This document shows positions 44,998-54,007 of a stretch of DNA of 64,000 nt, one piece after another. Each line of letters begins with the position of its first letter. The stretch's first letter is position 1. The stretch spans positions 124,001 to 188,000 of the forward strand of contig NZ_BAABHS010000006.1 in the NCBI RefSeq assembly GCF_039542225.1. The letters are read 5' to 3'. A program made the translations under genes and the position numbers. The notes beneath the pieces were generated by a model. The model searched no databases, was not told where the DNA came from, and saw only the letters and a list, made by a program, of their open reading frames with translations. The stretch is from Yinghuangia aomiensis (lineage in GTDB: Bacteria > Actinomycetota > Actinomycetes > Streptomycetales > Streptomycetaceae).

Positions 44998-45624
44998 GTG
45001 GACGACTGGATCAAAGACGGCGCCGAGATCTACCGCCGTTCGTTCGCGACGATTCGGGCCGAGGCGGACCTCGCGCGGTTTCCCGAGGACGTGTCGCGGG
45101 TCGTCGTCCGCATGATCCACGCGTGCGGCATGACCGACCTCCCGCAGGACATCGGGTTCCACCCGGACGTCGCACGGGCCGCGAGTGCCGCGCTGCGCGG
45201 TGGGGCGACGATCCTGTGCGATGCGCAGATGGTGGCCTCGGGAGTGACGCGCGCACGGCTGCCGCGGGACAACGACGTCAAGTGCCTGCTGTCCGACCCG
45301 CGCGTACCGGAACTCGCCGCAGCGCAGGCGACGACCCGCAGTGCGGCGGCCGTCGACCTGTGGGGCGACGACCTCGACGGCGCCGTCGTCGCCGTCGGCA
45401 ACGCGCCGACGACGCTGTTCCGGCTGCTCGAAGTCCTGGACGCGGGTGCGCCGAGGCCCGCCGCGATCGTCGGCGTTCCGGTGGGCTTCATCGGCGCCGC
45501 CGAGTCCAAGCAGGCGTTGGCCGAACGCGCGCGCGACATCCCGTACTTGGTCGTACACGGCCGCCGCGGAGGCAGCGCCATGGCGGCCGCCGCGCTCAAC
45601 GCGATGGCGAGCGAGAAGGAATAG
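44998..45624 (+). CDS. cobH: precorrin-8X methylmutase
   Basis: This 208-residue enzyme moves the C11 methyl group to C12 to give hydrogenobyrinate. The catalytic His is in VRMIHACGM near residue 42. Other conserved segments are GATILCDAQMVASGV, AVGNAPTTLFRLLE and VPVGFIGAAESKQAL. The GTG start at 44998 follows GAAAGG. It lies 62 bp after cobG. Confidence 0.95.
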   Translation: MDDWIKDGAEIYRRSFATIRAEADLARFPEDVSRVVVRMIHACGMTDLPQDIGFHPDVARAASAALRGGATILCDAQMVASGVTRARLPRDNDVKCLLSDPRVPELAAAQATTRSAAAVDLWGDDLDGAVVAVGNAPTTLFRLLEVLDAGAPRPAAIVGVPVGFIGAAESKQALAERARDIPYLVVHGRRGGSAMAAAALNAMASEKE

Positions 45625-45741
45625 GCCACCGGAACCGCGACCCGCCGCGCCGCCCGCCACACCGCCCGCCCTACCGCGAAGTCCCTGCTCCCCCACGTCC
45701 CCCCGCATCCGCACGTCCCCCGCTCGACCCCGGAGACCCCT

Positions 45742-47322
45742 GTGACCGAGTCCGCCCCGCCCGCCCCCGTTTCCGCCGTGCCGCCGACCGGGCGGTTGTA
45801 CGGTGTCGGACTCGGGCCCGGCGACCCGGAGTTGATGACGCTCAAGGCGCACCGGATCATCACGTCCGCGGACGTCGTGGCGTACCCGGTCAAGAAAGGC
45901 GCCCCGGGGGTCGCGATCACCATCGCGGGCCGCTACCTGAACGACGGTCAGGTACGGCTGCCGCTGGAGTACCCGGTGACCACCGGCACGACCGACCACC
46001 CGGGCGGCTACGACGGCGCCCTCGCCGAGTTCTACGACACCACCGCCGCCGAGATCGCCGCGCACCTCGACGCGGGGCGCGACGTGGCGGTGCTGTGCGA
46101 GGGCGATCCGTTCTTCTACGGCTCGTACATGTACTGGCACGAGCGGCTGGCCGACCGCTATCCCGCCGAGGTCGTGCCGGGTGTCACGTCGGTCAGCGGC
46201 GCGGCCGCGGTGCTCGGGCGGCCGCTGGTGCAGCACGACGAGGTGCTGACGATCCTCCCGGGCACGCTGCCCGCGGAGGTGCTCGCGGCCCGGCTGCGTA
46301 CGTCGGACTCGGCGGCGGTCATCAAGCTCGGCAAGCGGCATTTCCCGGACGTGCGGGCCGCGTTCGAGGAAGCCGGGATCGCCGAACGGACGTGGTACGT
46401 CGAGCGGGCCACGACCGACCGTCAGCGGATCGAGCAACTCCCGGACGTGGCAGCCGGATCCGTCCCCTACTTCGCCCTCGTGGTGGCCCCGTCGGCATCG
46501 CCGGGCACCCCGTTTGCGACGAACCGTACGCCGGTCGAGCCGGTGGCGGAGTACGCGGTCCCCGCACCCACCGGCATCCTCGGCTCGGTCGACGTCGTCG
46601 GCCTCGGCCCGGCCGGCCCGGCATGGCTGACGCCGGAGGCGCATGCCGCGCTGGCCGCCGCGGACGACCTGGTCGGGTACGGCCCGTACGTCTCCCGCGT
46701 ACCGCCCCGCCCCGGGCAGCGCCGCCACCTGACCGACAACCGCGTCGAGGCGGAACGCGCCCGGCACGCGCTGGCGCTCGCCGAGGCGGGCGCCCGGGTG
46801 GCCGTGGTGTCGAGCGGCGACGCCGGGGTATTCGCGATGGCGTCGGCGGTGCTGGAAGCCGCGGACGAGACGAAGAGCCCCGTGCCGGTGCGCGTGGTGC
46901 CCGGGCTGTCGGCGATGCAGGCCGTCGCGTCGCGGGCCGGTGCGCCACTGGGACACGATTTTGCGGTGATCAGCTTGTCCGACCGGCTCAAGCCATGGGA
47001 CGTCATCGCCCGCCGCCTGACCGCCGCCGCGCAAGCCGACCTCGCGGTCGCGATCTACAACCCGGCGTCGAAGACGCGCCGCCACCAAGTCGCGGACGCC
47101 CGCGACCTGTTCCTCGAACACCGCGACCCGGCGACGCCGGTCGTGGTGGCGCGGGACGTCGGCGGCCCGACCGAGGCGGTGCGGATCGTGGCGCTGGGCG
47201 ACCTCGACCCGGAGATCGTCGACATGCGCACGATGCTGATCGTCGGCGCGTCGACGACCCGCACGTACGCCCGCCCGGACGGGACGACGGGGGTCTACAC
47301 GCCGCGCCGCTACCCGGCGTGA
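45742..47322 (+). CDS. cobIJ: fused precorrin-2 C20- and precorrin-3B C17-methyltransferase
   Basis: This 526-residue protein has two SAM-dependent tetrapyrrole methyltransferase domains. The CobI part (about residues 17-250) begins LYGVGLGPGDPELMTLKA and contains CEGDPFFYGSYMY. The CobJ part (about 272-515) begins VVGLGPAGPAWLTPEA and contains VSSGDAGVFAMAS and IYNPASKTR. They catalyse two successive methylations flanking the CobG step. A short Pro-rich linker joins the domains, a fusion common in actinobacteria. The GTG at 45742 has GGAG upstream. It follows cobH across a C-rich 117-bp gap. Confidence 0.95.
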   Translation: MTESAPPAPVSAVPPTGRLYGVGLGPGDPELMTLKAHRIITSADVVAYPVKKGAPGVAITIAGRYLNDGQVRLPLEYPVTTGTTDHPGGYDGALAEFYDTTAAEIAAHLDAGRDVAVLCEGDPFFYGSYMYWHERLADRYPAEVVPGVTSVSGAAAVLGRPLVQHDEVLTILPGTLPAEVLAARLRTSDSAAVIKLGKRHFPDVRAAFEEAGIAERTWYVERATTDRQRIEQLPDVAAGSVPYFALVVAPSASPGTPFATNRTPVEPVAEYAVPAPTGILGSVDVVGLGPAGPAWLTPEAHAALAAADDLVGYGPYVSRVPPRPGQRRHLTDNRVEAERARHALALAEAGARVAVVSSGDAGVFAMASAVLEAADETKSPVPVRVVPGLSAMQAVASRAGAPLGHDFAVISLSDRLKPWDVIARRLTAAAQADLAVAIYNPASKTRRHQVADARDLFLEHRDPATPVVVARDVGGPTEAVRIVALGDLDPEIVDMRTMLIVGASTTRTYARPDGTTGVYTPRRYPA

Positions 47323-47404
47323 ACCACGGCGGCAGGGGGCGGGCGTGGGACAGTGGGCGCGCCATGAGCGCCATCACGTCCCACCGGTTTTGCGGCGGGC
47401 CGAC

Positions 47405-47434
47405 CCAGGTCCCGGTCCAGGCCCAGGTCCAGGT
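47405..47434 (+). repeat. degenerate CCAGGT hexamer array
   Basis: Five tandem hexamers of the form CCAGGT (with CCCGGT and CCAGGC variants) lie immediately beyond the cobK stop, in the gap between convergent cobIJ and cobK. They are the second hexanucleotide array in the window and far less regular than that at 6319-6390. Confidence 0.7.
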
Positions 47435-47435
47435 C

Positions 47436-48176
47436 CTACCGGAGGCCGCGCACCCACGCCTCCGCCTCGTCCGCACTCGCCACGCACCGCTCGGCGGTCA
47501 CCGGCGGGCGGTCGATCATCACCACCGGCACGCCGAGTTCCCGCGCCGCGGCGAGCTTGGCGGCGGTCTGGGTGCCGCCGCTGTCCTTGGTGACGAGTAC
47601 GTCGATGCGGTGGCGGCGCAGCAGCGCGATCTCGTCCTCGACGGTGAACGGCCCGCGCGCGAGCAGCAGTTCGAGCCTCGCCGGGACGGGGCCGGTGGGG
47701 GGTTCGACGCTGCGGAGGAGGAACCACAGGTCGTCGAGTGCGGCTCCGGCGTAGGGGGCGGTCTCCAGGCGTCCGGTGGTGAGGAAGACGCGGCGGCCGA
47801 GCGCGGGGAGCAGTGCGGCGGCGGCATCGGCGTCGGGGATCCGGCGCCAGTCGTCGCCCGCTTCCGCCGCCCATCCGGGGCGCTGCAGGCGCAGCAGCGG
47901 CACGTCCGCCCGGGCGCACGCGGCGACGGCGTTGGCGGAGATCCGCGCGGCGAACGGGTGGGTGGCGTCGACGACGGCCGTGACACCTTCACGGGCGAGG
48001 TAGACCGCGAGCCCGTCCGCACCGCCGAACCCGCCGATGCGGGACTCGCCGACGGGCAGCACGGGCGCCTTGGTGCGCCCGGCGAGCGACGAGACGACGC
48101 GGAGGCCGGAGGTGCCGTGCAGGTGCGTGGCAAGCGAGCGGGCGTCCGACGTCCCGCCGAGGATCAACACGTGCAC
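47436..48176 (-). CDS. cobK: precorrin-6A reductase
   Basis: This 246-residue NADPH-dependent enzyme reduces precorrin-6A to precorrin-6B. The N-terminal nucleotide-binding turn is VLILGGTSDARSLA; AVVDATHPFAARISANA and LVTKDSGGTQTAAKL are conserved. The GTG at 48176 is selected because GAGGAG lies 5 nt upstream; a longer frame to 48218 lacks such support. It is convergent with cobIJ and divergent from cbiD, so it forms its own unit inside the cluster. Confidence 0.93.
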   Translation of the reverse strand: MHVLILGGTSDARSLATHLHGTSGLRVVSSLAGRTKAPVLPVGESRIGGFGGADGLAVYLAREGVTAVVDATHPFAARISANAVAACARADVPLLRLQRPGWAAEAGDDWRRIPDADAAAALLPALGRRVFLTTGRLETAPYAGAALDDLWFLLRSVEPPTGPVPARLELLLARGPFTVEDEIALLRRHRIDVLVTKDSGGTQTAAKLAAARELGVPVVMIDRPPVTAERCVASADEAEAWVRGLR

Positions 48177-48247
48177 AGGTACTCCTCTGCTGCTCCCCGC
48201 TCCGCTTTTCCCCGCCATCCCATCACCCGCGGTTCGGAGGCTCGCCG

Positions 48248-49336
48248 ATGACCCGCCCTTCGGGACCGCTGCGCCGCGGCTGGACGACGGGGGCGTGTGC
48301 GACGGCCGCCACCACCGCGGCCTACCAGGCCTTGCTGACCGGGGAGTTCCCCGACCCGGTGACGATCACGCTGCCGGGCGGGCAGACCCCGGCTTTCGCC
48401 CTCGCCGTCGAGTCGCTGTCCGACGACGCGGCAATGGCGGGCGTGGTCAAGGACGCGGGCGACGACCCGGACGCCACCCACGGCGCCCTGATCCGCGCCA
48501 CGGTGCGCCGCGGCACCCCCGGCAGCGGCGTGGTCTTCCGCGCGGGCCCGGGCGTCGGAACGGTGACCCTGCCGGGACTGCCGCTGGAGGTGGGCGAACC
48601 GGCGATCAATCCCGTCCCGCGCCGCATGATGCGCGACCACATCGCCGCGGTCGCCGCGGCCCACGGCGCCTCCGGCGACGCGGTGGTCGAGATCTCCGTC
48701 GACAACGGCGAGGAGATCGCCACCCACACGTGGAACCCCCGCCTGGGCATCCTCGGCGGCATCTCCATCCTCGGCACGACGGGCATCGTGATCCCGTACT
48801 CCTGCTCGGCCTGGATCGACTCGATCCGCCGCGGCATCGACGTGGCCATCGCCACCGGCGAGACCCACGTCCTGGGCGCGACGGGCACCACCTCCGAACG
48901 CGTCGGCGCCGAGATCCACGGCCTCTCCGGCACGGCCCTCCTCGACATGGGCGACTTCGCCGGCGCCCTCCTGAAATACCTCCGCCGCCACCCCGTCCCC
49001 CACCTCACCATCGCCGGCGGCTTCGCCAAACTCGGCAAACTCGCCGACGGACACCTCGACCTGCACTCGGCCCGCTCCCAGGTCGACCTGGCCTCCCTGG
49101 CCGAACGCGCCGCCGCCCTGGGCGCCGCCCCCGCCCTGACCACCGCCATCCACAACGCCAACACCGCCCTCCACGCCCTCCAACTCGCCGAAGCAGCCGC
49201 CCTGCCCCTGGGCGACGCGGTGGCCGCCGCGGCCCGCGACGCGGCCCTGCGGCACCTGCACGGCAGCGCAATGCCGATCGAGGTGGACGTGATCGCGGTG
49301 GATCGGATGGGGAGGGTGGTGGGGAGGGCGGGGTAG
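48248..49336 (+). CDS. cbiD: cobalt-precorrin-5B (C1)-methyltransferase
   Basis: This 362-residue CbiD-family enzyme methylates C1 of the macrocycle in the early-cobalt (anaerobic) pathway. It starts LRRGWTTGACATAAT, a hallmark of the family, with NPVPRRMMRDHI, LGILGGISILGTTGIV and IAGGFAKLGKLADG further on. The ATG at 48248 lies 7 nt after GGAGG. It coexists here with CobG and CobN, which belong to the late-cobalt aerobic route, and no CobF is visible, so CbiD may take the C1-methylation step. Confidence 0.94.
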   Translation: MTRPSGPLRRGWTTGACATAATTAAYQALLTGEFPDPVTITLPGGQTPAFALAVESLSDDAAMAGVVKDAGDDPDATHGALIRATVRRGTPGSGVVFRAGPGVGTVTLPGLPLEVGEPAINPVPRRMMRDHIAAVAAAHGASGDAVVEISVDNGEEIATHTWNPRLGILGGISILGTTGIVIPYSCSAWIDSIRRGIDVAIATGETHVLGATGTTSERVGAEIHGLSGTALLDMGDFAGALLKYLRRHPVPHLTIAGGFAKLGKLADGHLDLHSARSQVDLASLAERAAALGAAPALTTAIHNANTALHALQLAEAAALPLGDAVAAAARDAALRHLHGSAMPIEVDVIAVDRMGRVVGRAG

Positions 49337-49368
49337 GGGGCGCTCGGCCGTGTGGAGGTCGATCACGG

Positions 49369-49405
49369 TATATAGGGGTACAGTTTATATAACTGCACCT
49401 ATATA
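49369..49405. promoter_or_regulatory. AT-rich nested palindrome
   Basis: Outer arms TATATAGG (49369-49376) and CCTATATA (49398-49405) enclose inner arms CAGTT (49381-49385) and AACTG (49391-49395) around TATAT. It is a sharp AT-rich island in GC-rich DNA, 16 bp before the ATPase/nuclease GTG. The spacing fits a strong promoter overlapped by an operator. Because the inner and outer arms are offset, two different proteins, or two dimers, could bind. Confidence 0.7.
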
Positions 49406-49420
49406 TTCGCGGAGACGCCT

Positions 49421-50893
49421 GTGCGCAAGCCCGCCGAGATGTTCGATCGCGAGTACGAGTGGTCGGCACTGACCCGCTTCATCACCGACGAGCAGCCCGG
49501 TGCCACGCTCGGTGTCGTCTCCGGGCGGCGCCGCCAAGGCAAGACGTTCCTGCTCGATGCGGCGTGCCGGGCCGCGGGCGGGTTCTACTTCGGGGCGACC
49601 GAAGCCACCGACACCGAGTCCTTGCGGCGCATCAGCGCGTCGCTGACCGCGCACGTGCGGCCCGCCGCCCCGTTCCACTTCGCGAACTGGAGCGAGGTGG
49701 TGGACGCGCTGTTCGCGCTCGGTGCGGAGCGGCCTGTGCCGGTCGTCATCGACGAGTTTCCCTACCTGGTGCGGGCAAATCCGGAGCTGCCGTCGATCAT
49801 CCAGGAGGCCTTTCGCCCGCTGCGTGATGCCCGAACGGCGTCGCGGGCGCGTGTGCTGCTGTGCGGGTCGGCGCTGTCGTTCATGGGCAAGCTGCTATCC
49901 GGCAGTGCCCCGCTGCGCGGCCGCGCCGGGCTCGAACTCGTCGTCCGCACCCTCGACCACCAACTCGCCGCCGAGTTCTGGGAGATCACCGACCCGCACC
50001 TTGCGCTCCGGGTCAACGCCATCGTCGGCGGAACGCCGGCCTATCGGCGCGAGTTCGCCCGGGGCGACAGCCCTCGGGACGGCGAGGACTTCGACCCGTG
50101 GGTCGTCCGCACGGTGCTCAACCCCGAGACTCCGCTGTTCCGGGAGGCCCGCTACCTCCTCGCCGAGGAACCGGACCTCCGGGATACCGCGCTGTACCTG
50201 TCCGTTCTCGGCGCGGTCGCCGACGGGAATGCGACGCGTGGCGGCATCGCCGGGCACCTCGGCCGCAAGGCGACCGACCTCGCCCACCCGATCACCGTGC
50301 TGGAGGACGCCGGACTGCTGCACCGGGACCAGGACATCTTCCGCGACAACCGTCCGACGTACCGCATCGCGGAGCCGCTCATCGGCTTCTACCACGCCGT
50401 CATGCGCCCGGTCTGGGACCAGCTCGAACGCCCCGGAAGCGCCGCCCGGGTATGGAAGGCCACCCGGCGCCGTTTCGTCTGCAACGTCGTCGGGCCGCAT
50501 TTCGAGCAGGTGTGCCGCGAGTGGACTCTCCATCACGCCGATCCGGACCTGCTCGGCGGGCTTCCGGCTCAAGTCGGGCACGGAGTCGTCCACGACACGG
50601 CTGCGCGCGTGGGCCACGAGGTGGACGTCGCCGTGGTCGGACTCGCCGACGGCCGGAAGCCGCCGCTGCTCGCGATCGGCGAGGCCAAATGGAACGACGT
50701 CATGGGCCTGGCACACATCGAACGCCTGCGCCACATCCGGGAAGTCGTCGGCCGAGCGGGACGTTACGACGCCTCCGCCACCAAGCTCCTGTGCTTCAGC
50801 GGCGCAGGATTCAACGACAAGGCGCGGGCAGCGGCGAACGCGGACCCCACGATCGAGCTGGTCGATCTGCGGATGCTGTATGGCTTGAGCTGA
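49421..50893 (+). CDS. AAA ATPase with C-terminal DUF234/PD-(D/E)XK-like domain
   Basis: This 490-residue protein belongs to the archaeal-type ATPase_2 group. Walker A is GRRRQGKTFLL near residue 36, Walker B is VVIDEFPYLV near 108, and the sensor region is VLLCGSALSFMGKLL. A winged helix follows (about 275-305), and the C-terminus carries a nuclease-like core with Asp in HEVDVAVV and the ExK in AIGEAKW. Many such proteins are orphan or defence-associated; the biochemical role is not established. The GTG at 49421 has GGAGACG upstream. It sits alone between cbiD and unrelated genes and is probably acquired DNA. Confidence 0.87.
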   Translation: MRKPAEMFDREYEWSALTRFITDEQPGATLGVVSGRRRQGKTFLLDAACRAAGGFYFGATEATDTESLRRISASLTAHVRPAAPFHFANWSEVVDALFALGAERPVPVVIDEFPYLVRANPELPSIIQEAFRPLRDARTASRARVLLCGSALSFMGKLLSGSAPLRGRAGLELVVRTLDHQLAAEFWEITDPHLALRVNAIVGGTPAYRREFARGDSPRDGEDFDPWVVRTVLNPETPLFREARYLLAEEPDLRDTALYLSVLGAVADGNATRGGIAGHLGRKATDLAHPITVLEDAGLLHRDQDIFRDNRPTYRIAEPLIGFYHAVMRPVWDQLERPGSAARVWKATRRRFVCNVVGPHFEQVCREWTLHHADPDLLGGLPAQVGHGVVHDTAARVGHEVDVAVVGLADGRKPPLLAIGEAKWNDVMGLAHIERLRHIREVVGRAGRYDASATKLLCFSGAGFNDKARAAANADPTIELVDLRMLYGLS

Positions 50894-50927
50894 CCGAAGC
50901 AGTTGCGCTTGGGGACCGCTCGGTCGG

Positions 50928-51368
50928 TCAGGTCGACTCCGGCACCCAGCGGATGCCGATTGCGTCGAGCCAGGTGTAGTCGTAGCCGATCAGGTCGAGT
51001 TGCATGCGCATCCAGGCGCGGCAGGAGTCGTCCTTGGACACCCAGGCGAGTGAGAGTGGGTGTGGCCGCGCCGGGGCCTTACTGCGGCGCCGGAACCAGC
51101 GGCGCCGCGGGGGATCGGCGACCGCGCGCGTGGGCCACTCCATCACGAGTTCGGCGACGGCGTAGATCTGACGGCGTGCGTCCGTCGTGCCGTTCCATCC
51201 GGAACCCGGGCCGTAGTACAGCCGGTCGCCCAGGGCCATGCTGCGGATTTCCCGGAGCGCGCGGTAGGACAGGAAAGCCATGGCGCCCTGGTCTTCCTTT
51301 GTCAGCGGCCGCGCGGTCACCCGGAGCAGGTCTTCATGAGAGGTGATGATCCGCAGGGCCGTGGCCAT
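50928..51368 (-). CDS. hypothetical protein
   Basis: This 146-residue soluble protein belongs to no family I recognise. It starts LRIITSHEDLLRVTARPLT, has a helical middle (FLSYRALREIRSMALGDRLYYG), a basic insert (PPRRRWFRRRSKAPARP, about residues 86-102), and ends DLIGYDYTWLDAIGIRWVP, with several aromatic residues. The start at 51368 lacks a clear Shine-Dalgarno sequence. It may be transcribed with the MFS gene, which ends 57 bp upstream on the same strand. Confidence 0.65.
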   Translation of the reverse strand: MATALRIITSHEDLLRVTARPLTKEDQGAMAFLSYRALREIRSMALGDRLYYGPGSGWNGTTDARRQIYAVAELVMEWPTRAVADPPRRRWFRRRSKAPARPHPLSLAWVSKDDSCRAWMRMQLDLIGYDYTWLDAIGIRWVPEST

Positions 51369-51424
51369 GGCGGCAATCGTAGGCGGCTGCCGCAGCAAGG
51401 GAGGTCGCCCGGCGGAGCCTTGCG

Positions 51425-52669
51425 TCAGCTCCCCACCGTCGCCTCCGTCGGCAGTTCCTCGCGGGTCGGCCGCTGCTGTCCGTTGGTCGGCCTGCGCGTG
51501 GTGGCCACGGTCAAGGAGATCAGGGCCAAGGCCGTCACCACGCTGCCGTAGACGACCGCGGTGTGGAGGAGGCCCGCGTGGGGGACGGTGAAGCCGGCGA
51601 TGACGGCGGGGACGCAGAAGGCCAGGTAGTTGAGGACGTAGAGGGCGGCGAAGAGTTCCGCGCGTTCGGCGGGGGCGGCGGTGGGGACGATGGTGGTCAG
51701 CGCGCCGAGGAAGGCCGCGCCGAAGCCGTAGCCCGCGACCGCGCTCGCCGCGAAGAACAGCGCGGTGTTGTGGAGGCCGAGCGCGGCGAGGGTGGCCGCG
51801 GCGCCGGCGGCGAGGGCGGTCGAGCCGATGACCAGGGTCGGGCGGGCCGCGCGGCGGCGCATCGTGAGGGAGCCGGTCACGGCGCCGGACATCATCGTGG
51901 TGATGGCGAGTCCGGCGACGAAGTGGTTCCGCACGTGCAGGATTCCGGCCGCGAGCGTCGGCGCCAGGGACAGGTACAGGCCGCCGAGCGCCCACACCGC
52001 GACCAGCGCCGGGAGTACGGCGGCCAGCGGTCCCCGCGACGCGCGCGGTATGCGGACCTGCGGAAGCAGCGAGCCCGCCGCGCCGGGCCGACGGGTCACC
52101 GTCTCGGGTATGCAGACCAGCACGACCGCCGCGGCGAGGCTCGCGACGAGCAGCACGGCGAACACGGTCACGCGCGGCGCCGGCCCGTACTCGACCAGCA
52201 GACCCGAGCCGAACGCGCCGAACGCCAGGCCCGCCGTCGACGCCGCGCCGTTGGTCAGCGCGCCGAGCCCCGGCCGGCTCTCCGGCTCCAGGTCGACCAG
52301 CGCCGCCGCGATCGCCCCGGTCGCGATGCCCGTCGCGAGGCCTTGGACGGCACGCGCGGCCAGCAGCCACCCGACCGACCGCGCCTCGGCGAACACCAGC
52401 ATGGCGACCGCTTCCACGACGAGCGCCCCGATCATCACCGGACGGCGGCCGAGGTAGTCGGACAGGCTGCCCAGCGTCAGCAGCGCGAGCAGCAGGAACA
52501 CCGCGTACACGGCGAACACCGTGGTCAGCATGCCCGCCGAGAAATGCCAGCGGGCCTGGTACACGACATACAGCGGGGACGGCGCCGACGCGGCGAACAT
52601 CAGCACCAGCAGAGCGGCGGTGACCAGCCAGAACGCCGCGGTGCGGGACACGCGGAAGGAACCGGGCAT
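51425..52669 (-). CDS. MFS transporter
   Basis: This 414-residue major facilitator has about twelve transmembrane helices. The first is LVTAALLVLMFAASAP (about residues 14-29), followed by the loop 2-3 motif GSLSDYLGRRPVMI typical of drug:proton antiporters. The motif VQGLATGIATGAI follows in helix 4. It is divergent from a TetR regulator over a region with two matching operator-like sequences, the classic layout for an inducible efflux pump. The substrate is unknown. Confidence 0.92.
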   Translation of the reverse strand: MPGSFRVSRTAAFWLVTAALLVLMFAASAPSPLYVVYQARWHFSAGMLTTVFAVYAVFLLLALLTLGSLSDYLGRRPVMIGALVVEAVAMLVFAEARSVGWLLAARAVQGLATGIATGAIAAALVDLEPESRPGLGALTNGAASTAGLAFGAFGSGLLVEYGPAPRVTVFAVLLVASLAAAVVLVCIPETVTRRPGAAGSLLPQVRIPRASRGPLAAVLPALVAVWALGGLYLSLAPTLAAGILHVRNHFVAGLAITTMMSGAVTGSLTMRRRAARPTLVIGSTALAAGAAATLAALGLHNTALFFAASAVAGYGFGAAFLGALTTIVPTAAPAERAELFAALYVLNYLAFCVPAVIAGFTVPHAGLLHTAVVYGSVVTALALISLTVATTRRPTNGQQRPTREELPTEATVGS

Positions 52670-52765
52670 GCGGGGGACCTCGGGGCGGCTCGAAGCGAGG
52701 CGCAAGGCGGTGGTTCGCGGCCCCGGACAGGAGGCGGGTGCCGCGACGGCGTGCAGACCCCACCG

Positions 52766-52839
52766 CCTTAACGCAAAGATCTTGGCTTTAATGGACGCTA
52801 CACCTGACGCCGCCAAAAGCAAAAGTCCTGGCGTTAAGG
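52766..52839. promoter_or_regulatory. two inverted copies of a TetR-type operator
   Basis: CCTTAACGC at 52766-52774 is repeated in inverted orientation as GCGTTAAGG at 52831-52839. Similarity extends inward: both copies continue with a pattern ending TTnGCTTT. The first copy forms a 24-bp imperfect palindrome (52768-52791) centred on GATC. The second copy ends 7 bp before the TetR start codon. The sites cover both promoters of the divergent MFS and TetR genes. Confidence 0.7.
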
Positions 52840-52846
52840 TGGCGGA

Positions 52847-53446
52847 GTGAGCCCAGACACCCCGGTCGGCGCGGACGAGCGCCCTCCCGCCCGCCGCGAA
52901 GGCGGCCGTAGCGCGCGCGTCCGCGAGGCGGTCTTCTCCGCCGCCGCCGAGTTGATCGCCGAGGGCGGCGCCGAGCGCCTCAGCATCCCCGCGGTCGCCG
53001 CCCGGGCGGGTGTCAACCCGACCACGGTGTACCGGCGTTGGGGCGACGCCGCGGGCCTGCTCCGCGATGTGACCGCCAACCGGCTGGCCCCCCACGACCC
53101 GCCCCCGGACACCGGCACGCTGCGCGGCGACCTGTCCGCCTGGGCCGCGCAGACCCTCGGCACCATCACCACCACGGAGGGCCTGGCCCTGCTCCGCGGG
53201 TCGGTCGCCTGCGCCGCGACGTCCGAGGGCCCCAGCCCCCGCATGGCCGCCCGCGAAAGCCAGCTCGCCGCGATCCTCGCCCACGCCGCCGAGCGCGGCG
53301 ATCCCCACCCGACCCTGCGCCAGACCCTGGACTACCTGCTCGCCCCCCTGTACCTGCGCGTCCTCCTCAACCTCGCCCCCGCCGACACCGCCTACGCGGA
53401 CACGCTGGTGGACGACTTGGTACGGCACTACGCGAAGCCCGATTAG
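52847..53446 (+). CDS. TetR family transcriptional regulator
   Basis: This 199-residue repressor has an N-terminal HTH over about residues 25-70 (VFSAAAELIAEGG, then AARAGVNPTTVYRRWGDAAGLL). The ligand-binding domain includes RQTLDYLLAPLYLRVLL. The GTG at 52847 overlaps the edge of an operator-like sequence, consistent with autoregulation. It is divergent from the MFS transporter. A 7-bp hairpin directly after its stop probably ends transcription. Confidence 0.94.
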   Translation: MSPDTPVGADERPPARREGGRSARVREAVFSAAAELIAEGGAERLSIPAVAARAGVNPTTVYRRWGDAAGLLRDVTANRLAPHDPPPDTGTLRGDLSAWAAQTLGTITTTEGLALLRGSVACAATSEGPSPRMAARESQLAAILAHAAERGDPHPTLRQTLDYLLAPLYLRVLLNLAPADTAYADTLVDDLVRHYAKPD

Positions 53447-53448
53447 CG

Positions 53449-53465
53449 TGCCCGGCGACCGGGCA
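53449..53465 (+). terminator. short terminator hairpin after tetR
   Basis: TGCCCGG (53449-53455) pairs with CCGGGCA (53459-53465) around a 3-nt loop, starting 3 bp after the stop codon. Confidence 0.6.
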
Positions 53466-53582
53466 GGCGATTGCGCCGGGACACCGGGACACGACGTCGT
53501 CGCGGCACAGCGATGAGTCCGCGCCCCCGCGCGGGTCTACCCCGGGAGAGCTCCTCGACTTCGCCTGAAGGATGGTTCTGCC

Positions 53583-53981
53583 GTGAGTGATTCGTCCCGT
53601 TTCCCGGAAGACGTCCGCGCGCTCGTCGCCGGAACGAACATCGCGCACCTTGCCACGCTGCTGCCCGACGGGTCGCCGCATTCGGTGCCGCTGTGGGTGG
53701 GCCTGGAAGGGGACCGGATCGCGTTCCTGACCTCACCGGAGTCGCGCAAGGCACGGAATGTGGCGAAGGATCCGCGGGTGGCGCTGTCCTTGCTGGACGC
53801 GGAGCAGCCCACGCGGATGGCGCACGTCCGCGGCCGGGTCGTGGCGGTGGTGGACGGCGACGAGGGGTGGGCGATCATCGACCGCATGGCGCAGAAGTAC
53901 CTCGGCATGCCCTACCCGCTGCGCGAGGACCGGGTGGTCTACCTCGTCGAGGTGGAGCACGCCGGAATCATCGCGTTCTGA
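53583..53981 (+). CDS. PPOX-class (F420/FMN) split-barrel protein
   Basis: This 132-residue protein matches the pyridoxamine-phosphate-oxidase-like split barrel. It starts ALVAGTNIAHLATLLPDGSPHSVPLW, continues with ESRKARNVAKDPRVALSLL and ends RVVYLVEVEHAGIIAF. Actinobacterial members of this size commonly bind F420 and act as reductases, but flavin or haem binding is possible. The GTG at 53583 follows GAAGGATGG. It is a single gene. Confidence 0.87.
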   Translation: MSDSSRFPEDVRALVAGTNIAHLATLLPDGSPHSVPLWVGLEGDRIAFLTSPESRKARNVAKDPRVALSLLDAEQPTRMAHVRGRVVAVVDGDEGWAIIDRMAQKYLGMPYPLREDRVVYLVEVEHAGIIAF

Positions 53982-54007
53982 GACACGGGGCGCACCGGGG
54001 ACGCCGT

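Noticed and set aside
48248..49336. cbiD as evidence for the fully anaerobic B12 pathway
   Set aside because: cobG and cobN are present, which indicates oxygen-dependent ring contraction and late cobalt insertion; cbiD is better read as a replacement for CobF.
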